A program made the translations under genes and the position numbers. A stretch of DNA of 64,000 bases from Gnetum montanum (Eukaryota; Streptophyta; Gnetopsida; Gnetales; Gnetaceae), in contig MNCI01017535.1 in the NCBI GenBank assembly GCA_015680685.1, positions 572,832 through 636,831 on the forward strand, read 5' to 3'. The notes under the pieces were generated by a model. That model searched no databases. It saw only the letters and a program-made list of their open reading frames with translations, and was not told the origin of the DNA. Positions 1 through 8,178 of the stretch are shown here, piece by piece (positions within the stretch are counted from its first letter, which is position 1; every line of letters starts with the position of its first letter).

Positions 1-1290
1 GGCATGAGCCTGCTTTGGGGAGGACCCACTAGCATTCCTATTTGGTGCACCAGTTAAATTCTTTTCCTTAACATTTTTGCAATCCACTCTATTTTGTTCA
101 TTGCCATCTTGACATCTATTTCATCGATGTTATAGTTGTCTCTTTTTCACCATCTTTCTTATTCTTTTTCTTTCTCCATTCTATTGCTACTAGAGGTTCA
201 CTCTTAGTCATGGGGGTTCGGACCTAATTTTTTCGATTTTCTCCTAACCCCTACACCTTTGGTAGTCACCATTAGTATATCTCCATATCCACATCAGCCA
301 TACCACAACTCAGCCAATGGACCTTTCACCAAAGCAAGGTATTAATTGCATTATGATTAATTCACCCTTGCTAACAAAAGACTGTGTTGTGTGTGTAGAT
401 CGTAATCATACAACAACAGATTGGATCTAGAGGGAACACTTGGAATGGATCGGTGCTAAAGCAGCTATGCAAGGAGCAAGATTGATGGTGTGCTTATGGA
501 TAAACAACGAAAGGTGCAATCTTGGCGCTGGCAGTAGCAGACTTCTTCTCTTTTCTCTCTTCTCTCTTAGCTACCAAATAAGGCCTGATGTCAAATGTAT
601 AAGGTGTTCACTCTTGTTGTCGTGAACACCAGTTTTGTCATGTTCTGTAATGATGATCTGTTCACATGTCATCCCTTTCGCCATTAGTCCCATTCAAGTC
701 AATAATCCCATACCTTCCCAATATTCTGTAAGGAACTCAAGGACAAGTTTTCATTNCGAACTTCTTGGATAAACCTTGCAGTGCATGGACTAGGCTAAAT
801 AGGACTTTATTTATTGTTCATTGTTTAAATGCTTTATTAGTTAATTAAATCTCTCTCAACCCTTCTCCCATAGTTAAGTGCATTCAGTACGACCACTTCG
901 AGCACGTGCGTTACGCTTGGTGATCCCATTAATGAATAGCATTTGGTAATCAAGGTTGCATTGGTTCAGGGTGTGAACGGTAAGTGGGAACAGATACTGA
1001 TGCTAGGTTAATTAAGGTTTAGTTAGTTAGTTAAAGTCAGTTAATTAGTCTCTTCACCCTTCACCTCATTAGCATAGGAGATAAAACAGAAAAGACATAA
1101 AAATCATATACCTCAGACTTACTTAACCATACAACTGTGACAAATACAAGTAAGTCTGGGAAGACAACGAATGATTAACCTTAAGTGTTCCATGAGGCGT
1201 GTAGGAACTTAGTCTGTGGAGTTCGACCGGATCACGCGTGTAATGCTCGTATTCATATGGTTGAGTGTAGGGGTACCTCGCCACTCATCA
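1..1290 (+). mobile_element. 3' end of a Ty3/gypsy LTR retrotransposon (copy 1, truncated by window edge)
   Basis: Bases 1-32 are the reverse complement of 15601-15632 with one difference. The match to the 3' non-coding region of minus-strand element A then continues, diverged, up to about 755, so this copy is in plus orientation. Its end is the LTR terminus ...CCACTCATCA at 1281-1290. No pol is visible in the window; it would lie to the left. The N at 756 falls just before the expected polypurine tract and LTR start, and about the first 300 bases of the LTR are missing there. The LTR part is closer to the solo LTR at 22615-23396 than to element A (shared block around TAAATAGGACTTTA), so these two form one subfamily. 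Confidence 0.8.
757..1290 (+). repeat. 3' LTR, partial (copy 1)
   Basis: It aligns with the reverse complement of 22615-23100 of the solo LTR: the GATAAACCTTGCAG block, the block GCATTTGGTAATC, the AAGACAACGA block and the terminal GGGGTACCTCGCCACTCATCA. The U3 part and the TATA region are absent because the sequence jumps at the N (756). The 5 bases after the end are CACTA; the matching left target copy lies outside the window. Confidence 0.8.
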
Positions 1291-1301
1291 CACTAGATAG
1301 A

Positions 1302-2650
1302 AAACCCATTGGAAATAAATGGATGTACATAATAAAATTTAGAAATTAATACTTATAGCTAAATGACATTCTCATAAAAAGTGAATTAATTATGATGAAA
1401 TATTCTCTCCAATAGTAAATGTAACATTCATAAGGTCATTACTGTTTATGATCTTGCACTTGAATACATGGATGTGAAAACAACATTTTCCAACAGTGAT
1501 CTTAAAGAAGAAACATATATCCTTCAACTTGAAAGATGTGAAATAAAAGGAAAAGAGCATATGGTATGTCGATTATTAAAGTCATTATATTGGCTCAATC
1601 AAGCTTCAGGGATGTTGAATAAAAAGATTAATGATCACATGTATATATTGGCTTCATTAGAAGTACTGAAGACTCCTATATGTATGTTAAAAATACAAAT
1701 AAAAAATACATTATTTTAATGCTACATGTCAATGACATGTTAATAGTAGGACATAACATACATGATGTTCAAGAGTTAAAACTTCATTTATCTTCTCTAT
1801 TTGAGATGAAGGATTTTAGTGCTACACATATAATGTTAGGCATGGAAATTAAAAGAGGCAAGTTAATAAAAAGCTTTGGCTTGGACAATATTCATATATT
1901 AAAAATATTTTTTAAAAGTTTAATATGCAAGATTTCAAGCCTATGGCTATACCTTGTGAAACTAGTAAAAAAAATTTAGTTGAACAATGCCCAAAGTCAA
2001 AAGTAGATAAAGTGCTCATGACTAAAATTCCATATGCTAGTGCTATCAACAGTCTAATATATGCAATGATCTCTACTAGACCTAACGTTGCTTATATTGT
2101 TCAAAAGCTTAGTAGATATATGATTAATGTAGGAAAACAACAGTGGATTGTAGTGAAGTGAGTCTTTCGATATCTTCGTGGTACTACTAATTATGGGATC
2201 TATTATTAGAATGATTTCATAAGAATTCATGGCTTCATTGACACAAATTGGGGTGGTAACCTTGATAGTAGAAAATCTACTAGTGGATATGTGTTTAATC
2301 TCTTTGGTGATGCTATTTTTTAGAAAAGTTAGAAAAAATCTTGTGTTGCTTAGTTTACCATTGAAGTTGACTATATTGCTACTAACTTAGCATATAGAGA
2401 GGTTATATGACTTCAAAGACTAATAGTTGAACTTGGCATCCCTTAAAATCTTATAAATATTGGTTATGATAATCAAAGTGCTATCAATAGATCCAAGAAC
2501 CCAATTTTTCATGCTTGAACAAAGCACATTAGAAGGCAATTTAAAAGCAAAGGATTATTTTGAAAAAGGTATCTACTAAAGAAAATCTTGTAGACATACT
2601 TATCAAGGTAACCCATGCTGAAAAGTTTCTCTAGTGCTAATCAACATTTA
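1302..2650 (+). pseudogene. Ty1/copia reverse transcriptase-RNase H relic
   Basis: Successive frames give recognisable copia pol in the right order. KPIGNKWMY (1302) is the start of the RT domain; DVKTTFSNSDLKEE (1471) is the conserved DVKTAFLNG block; HMVCRLLKSLYWLNQA follows. HVNDMLIVG (about 1726) is the YVDDML box with one catalytic D changed to N. Then come FEMKDF and LGMEI, and the RNase H part with GFIDTNWGGNLDSRKSTSGY (about 2230) and the HIRRQF block (about 2528). There are many stops and at least three frame changes. It abuts the end of the gypsy copy at 1290 with no recognisable copia integrase or gag upstream, so it is 5' truncated. Non-functional. Confidence 0.85.
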
Positions 2651-2723
2651 GTCTTCTTTTGAACTAATTTCCTAATATGGTTTGGACTAGTCATCTAACT
2701 AGCTTTACCTTCAAGAGGAAGAA

Positions 2724-3182
2724 TTACTAAGTTGGTTGAAGGCAAATCTGTCTTGATTATCCCACTATTATTTCCTTGATTTTCTCCTTCAATATTTTCT
2801 ACCATCATTTTATGTATTGTTTGGTCAACTATCCACCAGTTCTTTTATTAGTTTTCAATAACCTCCTATGCTAAAAATAAATATTCATAACTAGTTAATT
2901 ATGGATTTATTTTTGTAATCTTTGGCAATATAAAAGGATCTCAAAGAGAGCATCCTTGACGTGTTAAAAATTGCTCTTGCATAAACTTCAAAACAATCTC
3001 CTTTGCAAGTTGTAAATTTTCCTTGAGCTTCAGTCTTTTGGAGTTATGTTGTTGCTAACAGTTTAGAAATTAATTTCTATTAGGGTTTTTTACCTTGAAG
3101 GTTTTCCCTAGGGTAGCTCTGTGTCTTTTCAATTTTTGCAGTATTCTTTATTTTATTGATAAATTAATTAAGTGCAACTAAC
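2724..3182 (+). repeat. Probable copia 3' LTR following the pol relic
   Basis: A purine-rich tract (AAGAGGAAGAA, 2713-2723) directly precedes the start, as the polypurine tract of copia elements does. The segment opens with CTAAGTTGG and closes with CAACTAACA, which are compatible terminal inverted sequences. Inside are a TATA-like AATATAAAAGG (about 2928) and the phrase GGGTTTTTTACCTTGAAGGTTTTCC, typical of plant copia LTR ends. Boundaries are inferred from these signs; no second LTR is in the window for comparison. Confidence 0.55.
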
Positions 3183-3199
3183 AACAATAGTACTTGCAT

Positions 3200-4280
3200 A
3201 AAAATCACCTCCTTTTAGATTTGATTGTAGCAACTCAAAGATTATATAAGAAAGTGATTATTGAAATTACAAATAACAATCCAAAGAAAAACTTTCAATT
3301 CTAGAGAAAAATTGGAGTTAAGCAAGGTTGTCTACTTTCTACAACTCTCTTTGGTATATTTATTAATGAAATACAAGAATATTTATGTAATGGCCAAGAT
3401 AGTCATGCTATCAAAAGTAGATCCTAATAAGTGAATCTTCTTTTGTATGTAAATAATGCTACCTTGATCTCCACTATTGTAGAAGGTATGCAAAATATGT
3501 TGTAAATTTTAAAACATTATTGTTGCTCATTTGGTCTTCGAATGAATGTGGACAAAACCAAATTGATGATTTGAGGTACAAAAAATATTTGTTATACTTT
3601 CATTTTGGAGGAATCAATGTGTAAATAGTATATTCTTTTAAATATTTGGGTCTCATTTATATGAACAATTACATGTGGGGGATGCAAATCAAAGAAAGAA
3701 TAGCAAGAGGTTTCAAGGATTTGTATGCTTGCAAAAGCAAGTGTAAGGATTTAAGACTTTGAGCCTAGAAAGCTAGAAAACAAAATTTTTAGACAATCAT
3801 CTATCCTACAATATTGTATGGATGTGCTATTTGGTGACTTGGACTCAATGCTAAATTTTGGAAAGATATTGAAAGAGTGAAAAAAATTTTCTTCTCAATG
3901 AGTTAAAAGTGAAGATGTAAACACCTTAATGTTATTATATGAATGTGATTTATTATCTTTACAAAGAGAAGCCTTGTGCCAATTCATTACACATACTCAT
4001 AGCTTGTATATCTCAAGGTAAGACAAATTCTCTAAAGTAATTGAAAGTTTTAACATAGTTGTGGTATAATGTAGAAGGCAAGAAATAAATTTATTTACGT
4101 TAGATTAGATTTAATAAACAAGATGTAGAAGCTAAGTATCTCTCAACTACTATTCTAATCAAGTATCAAAGTACCATTAGCAAGCATTGCTTAAGTTTGC
4201 ATCATCTAAGAATTGAAAGCGGAAGATGAATTCAACTCCCTCACATGTCTTGGTCCAACCCTCCACCCCTTAAAGATTAA
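3200..4280 (+). pseudogene. LINE (non-LTR retrotransposon) reverse transcriptase relic
   Basis: Plus-strand frames give, in order, GVKQGCLLSTTLFGIFINEI (3314, the conserved LINE RT block GxxQGxPLSPxLF), LLYVNNATLI (3440, the YADD catalytic box changed to Y-V-N-N), FGLRMNVDKTKLM (about 3530), SFKYLGLIY (about 3632) and TIIYPTILYGCAIW (about 3795). This is the usual order for a LINE RT and its downstream connection. Stops and frameshifts are frequent and both active-site aspartates are lost. No endonuclease is recognisable upstream, so the copy is 5' truncated. The clade is left open. Confidence 0.8.
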
Positions 4281-4887
4281 TTGCATGTATTTCTTTTCTT
4301 TACTATAACTACCTAATTTGTATAATTTGTTTTTTTTTTTGCCCCAATTGGTGCTTGGTTAATTCATAAAGTCTATCTTGATTTTTTCATGAAAATGTAA
4401 TATCTATCCAATAGATCTGATAGGTCAAGCTTGGAATTTCAAATTATTTAAAGACATTATGAATATTTTCAAAACACATTTTGTATTTGAAAAAAAAATC
4501 CATTTGAACATTCTTATCCATCAAACATGCATTTATATTATCAACTATTATATTTAATTTAATTATAGATATGATATCACATCTATACTATTAACTATTA
4601 CATTTAATTTGAAGAATGAATTGTATCATTGAATCTGCTACCTACTTGCACATTATTCATTGAATCTGCTACCTACTTGCACATTATTCAAAGCCGAGCT
4701 AAAATCACATTCAAGGTTGGACTAAAATCCATAAATTGATATACATTAATTCATGTGATCCATCCATGGTACATCTCATGACCATCTTAACCATGCTTAT
4801 GTGTATCTATGAGTCTGCTGGCAAGTAAGGGTGGGGCCCAGAGACACATTTTTAAATAATATAAAAAATATTTATGTGTCCACTGGC
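4281..4887. other. AT-rich spacer without recognisable genes
   Basis: No coding pattern on either strand. It contains a T run at about 4331-4341, two loosely similar copies of an ATTAACTATTAYATTTAATTT sequence (about 4540-4610) and the perfect 31-bp tandem duplication listed separately. Confidence 0.6.
4627..4688. repeat. Perfect 31-bp tandem duplication
   Basis: Two identical adjacent 31-base units, 4627-4657 and 4658-4688, each starting CATTGAATCTGCTACC. Perfect identity beside strongly decayed sequence suggests a recent slippage or duplication event, or an assembly artefact. Confidence 0.9.
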
Positions 4888-5184
4888 CTAAGTAAATAGT
4901 GATGGGCTTAAGTGTTCGACTCCTTCTACAAATTCCAATACCATAAAGCTATCTGTGCTGCTCTCCGGATGTAATAAAGCTTCCATCCGTTGCACGGTGG
5001 GTTCGGTGGTGTGCGGGTTAGGCATGAATTTTCCGTTGTCAACATGCTTAAATTCTAGCGAGAGATTTATTTCTGAAAGATTAGATTGAAAATTTAGAGT
5101 ATCAGCGTTCTTCGAATTCTTCTGAATTCCTGGTAATGAGAGTCTAACCATGGAGAAATCACTCGGAAACACTGATACAGCCAA
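4888..5184 (-). CDS. Hypothetical 98-residue reading frame divergent from the PPR gene
   Basis: An ORF with balanced composition (98 residues, starting MAVSVFPSDFSMVRLS) that begins only 11 bases from the start codon of the plus-strand PPR gene and runs the opposite way. It lies in the same locally more GC-rich island as that gene, unlike the AT-rich spacer beyond 4880. I recognise no family, signal peptide or motif. Two start codons 11 bases apart leave no room for separate promoters, so it may instead be the antisense of the old 5' leader of the PPR gene or a broken exon. Low confidence that it is expressed. Confidence 0.2.
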   Translation of the reverse strand: MAVSVFPSDFSMVRLSLPGIQKNSKNADTLNFQSNLSEINLSLEFKHVDNGKFMPNPHTTEPTVQRMEALLHPESSTDSFMVLEFVEGVEHLSPSLFT

Positions 5185-5195
5185 GAACTACTACC

Positions 5196-6398
5196 ATGGC
5201 GATGCCTGCAATGTTACTACAGGGAAACATATGCACTACGCACCTCAAGCACAGACTATTATCAATTGATGCCAAATTTCATAAACATGCAAGCATTTGC
5301 GCTTACGCCCAGTTCTCTATCGACGACGGCTGCTTTTACAGGAGAAACTTGGCGGAGGCAAAACAAAATCACGCGAAACTAATAAAAACCGGAATTCGAA
5401 ACCATGGTATGGTCACGCTCAACCAAATTCTCTCCAGGTATGCTGATTCTGGATGTGTCGAAGAATGCAGATGGGCTTTCAGAGACATGCTGGTTAGGGA
5501 TTCCGTGACCTGGTCCATTATGGTTGCTGCATATTCTAGACGTGGAGATTTTCGAACAGCGTTGGAGTTTTTCAGAAAGATGCTTAGGCGTGGCATTCAG
5601 CCGAATCCTTTCACAGTTGCGAGCGTTGTTGGCCTCTGTGCAAAAGAAAGGGTGATTGAATTGGGAATTCAGATCCATGCAGATGCGATCCGGCGAAATT
5701 TCCAGTGCAACTTGTTCGTTGGTACGACACTGGTAGATTTATATGGGAAATCAGGGTTTTTAAGGGATGCACGGCAGGCGTTCGACGAAATTCCTGAGAA
5801 AAATGTTGCTACTTGGACAGCTTTGCTGGCAGGATATGCCCAGAATGGCGAAATCGAGGACGCATTTAGTATCTTCAGAACAATGCCTACAAGAAATAAA
5901 GTATCATGGAGTGTTATGATTAGTGGCTTTCTGAGAAAAGGGCTTATCAGGAAGGGTACTGCTTTGTTTTGGGAAATGCCTGAGAAAGATGTGGTGGCAT
6001 GGACCATGATGATTACAGAGTTTTCTAAAATGACTGGACTTGAGAGTTATGCTTTGGAATTTTATGTGCTGATGAAGACGATGGGCGTGAAGCATAATCA
6101 CCGCACTGTGTCGGCCGTTCTTTCCGCCTGTGCCAAGCTTCAGGCTCTGCAGTTCAGCAGACTTGCTCACAGGGAGATTCTATGCAGTGGGTTCTCGTCA
6201 AATTTGTTCATTTGTAATGCCCTTGTAGATAATTATGTAAACTGTGGAAGGATCATGGATGCAGAGAAAGTTGCTAGGGGAGTGGAAAGATTGGATCCTG
6301 GAGCCTGCACTAGAAGGAATACTGCGTACTTGCAGTATGGTCTTGTCTCTGAGGCATCGGATATTACAGATGGAGTGGCAAACAGCAATTTTTACTGA
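5196..6398 (+). CDS. PLS-type pentatricopeptide repeat protein, truncated (400 aa)
   Basis: Residues 1 to about 50 look like an organelle-targeting leader (few acidic residues; H, K, R, S and A present). From about residue 72 there are eight to nine PPR motifs in P-L-S alternation: RDSVTWSIMVAAYSRRGDF (101), the L-type block with LGIQIHADAIRRN (155), NVATWTALLAGYAQNGEIED (203), NKVSWSVMISGFLRKG (234), DVVAWTMMI (265) and LFICNALVDNYVNCGRIMDA (337). Such proteins bind organellar RNA for editing, splicing or stabilisation. The start is chosen at 5196, which has a strong plant context (ACCATGG). After about residue 360 the PPR pattern breaks off; VERLDPG (364) faintly resembles the start of an E motif. 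PPR fragments continue past the stop, so the gene is probably 3' damaged. Single exon, as is usual for this class. Its target is unknown. Confidence 0.75.
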   Translation: MAMPAMLLQGNICTTHLKHRLLSIDAKFHKHASICAYAQFSIDDGCFYRRNLAEAKQNHAKLIKTGIRNHGMVTLNQILSRYADSGCVEECRWAFRDMLVRDSVTWSIMVAAYSRRGDFRTALEFFRKMLRRGIQPNPFTVASVVGLCAKERVIELGIQIHADAIRRNFQCNLFVGTTLVDLYGKSGFLRDARQAFDEIPEKNVATWTALLAGYAQNGEIEDAFSIFRTMPTRNKVSWSVMISGFLRKGLIRKGTALFWEMPEKDVVAWTMMITEFSKMTGLESYALEFYVLMKTMGVKHNHRTVSAVLSACAKLQALQFSRLAHREILCSGFSSNLFICNALVDNYVNCGRIMDAEKVARGVERLDPGACTRRNTAYLQYGLVSEASDITDGVANSNFY

Positions 6399-6796
6399 TT
6401 ATATGCAATGATTTCCAGCTGTTCGCAGAACTTATATGCAAGAAAAGCTTTTAGATTTCATATAACATCTCAATGGAGCTTCTTTGCAGGGTGGGCTTGT
6501 GGACCAAGCTCTGGAGATCTTTTAGAGTTTGCCTCTTTACGATCTTACACTGCAGTTGGTGGTTCTATGCAACGTGGGAGACTGGAAAGAAAGGCCTTTG
6601 TTAGTTTATTGCCATGCCAACAAAAGATGCTGCTTATTGGAATGCTATGTTTGCATGGTATGCAGAAAATTACTGCAATGCACGGGTCGTGATGCTAGAT
6701 CACTTACTACAGTTATTTTGCCGTTTGTGCCGCATTGACTTATGGAGAATCCAAGAGGCGGTTCCTAAGGCTGGAATTCAAATTGACCTAGTCTAA
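6399..6796 (+). pseudogene. Broken continuation of the PPR gene
   Basis: Directly after the stop at 6396-6398, PPR fragments appear in shifting frames: YAMISSCSQNLYARKAF (about 6402), GGLVDQALEIF (about 6488) and, in the frame opening at 6614, DAAYWNAMFAWYAEN. The last carries the D..WNAM...YA.N signature of an S/P motif. No long frame links them. The simplest reading is that an originally longer PLS protein lost its 3' half through a stop and at least two indels. An intron or a sequencing error cannot be excluded from the sequence alone. Confidence 0.6.
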
Positions 6797-8178
6797 ATCC
6801 TGAGGTTTATTCCTATGTTCTTATTGTATTTTGCTGCTTGTTTGACTTCCCATCATCTTGGATTGAATTTATTAAAGTTTGTTATGGGGGTTTTTGGAAG
6901 GGAATCATGAATGTTATGGTTAAGTCCAGGGTTGAAATTTTAAAAATATCAGAGGCTTCAACTATGAAATATTTTGATTAGAGGGAAGAAAAATACTTCA
7001 TGGCATTGTGGCATCGAAGAATGCTTTTTATCATCTTACAAAGTAGTATTAAACCTCTGTTTTCCTGTTACTCCAGGGACATTTTCAGCAATGACTGACA
7101 ATAATATTTATTAGCAATACTTAAAAAAGATATTGTAGTTTCTGTCTCTGGATATTTATCTAATTATCTCCACTTGTTTCCAATCTTCGACTTTGGAATC
7201 AGAAATGCACATCTCACTCTTACCGGTAATCATGCCTGCAAATTGATTGCTGATTAGTGATTATCAAGCAATTGAACACGAATGACGCTATGTTCATGTC
7301 GAAACCACAAGCTTGCACAAATACTTTAAGGCGTAGCATATACCGAAAGTTACAACTGTTTGATAATGACATTGTCTAGTAACATGATTAAAACTCTATT
7401 TATGTTTATTAAGAAAATATTTCTTTTAGCAGTATTTATAAGCTGTTTCAAAAGATCACTTGTTACACAAAGGTTCAGACTTTTCTCACTTGTGAAATAG
7501 AGATCAAATTTGCATTTTCAGGATGCAAGTATCCAGATTATTTGAATAGTTTCACGTCTTGAATTCAGAAAATAAACAACGAGTTTATGCAGCTTGCTGA
7601 TTTAGGATGCAAAATTCAAGAAAGAATACATTAACTTCGTGTATCATGGAATCCTCCGTATATAATGAGATTCTCAACCTTTAGCCATCATAGCTGCAAG
7701 CTGCAGTTTTGATACTCTTATTTTGGAAGCTTTCAGTTCGTTGGAAAACTTCACAAACCCTGTCAAGAATTAAAGTGTTACGGAGTTGCATTGAACTAAA
7801 CCCGAGATCTCTCTTTTACTTCAAAAAAAGTAAAAAAAAAAAAAAACCCCCGTATCTAAGTATGTTCCAACCTTTGCAACACCAGCCCTGGATGCTGCCA
7901 GTTGGAGCAACCTGTCAGATTGTTGGAGAACTCAGGAAATTAACATGACAAAGAATTCACATATTGCATTCTGCGTCATTTTTTATACCATTGTTTGCAT
8001 TCCAAGGTATTTCAAGCTTTCCTACCCTATCTTACAAGCCACTTTTAGCATAGATGTTCTTCTGCTATGCAATTGTTCATCTTGTTGAATTCTTCGTAGG
8101 CTAATCTCAAAAAATAATACATAAGCCTGTTCAGTGCTCGTGCATTTGTGTCCTGGTGGTCGATATATTTCTTAGTAC
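6797..8178. other. Intergenic region between convergent PPR genes
   Basis: No credible coding region on either strand; the ORF at 7709-7948 has no family signature and runs through a poly(A) tract (about 7838-7847). The two PPR genes converge here, so both 3' UTRs probably lie in this stretch. Composition is intermediate, and I see no transposon signatures. Confidence 0.6.

Noticed and set aside
7709-7948. 79-residue ORF between the PPR genes
   Set aside because: It crosses a poly(A) stretch, has no family signature and lies in the likely 3' UTR region.
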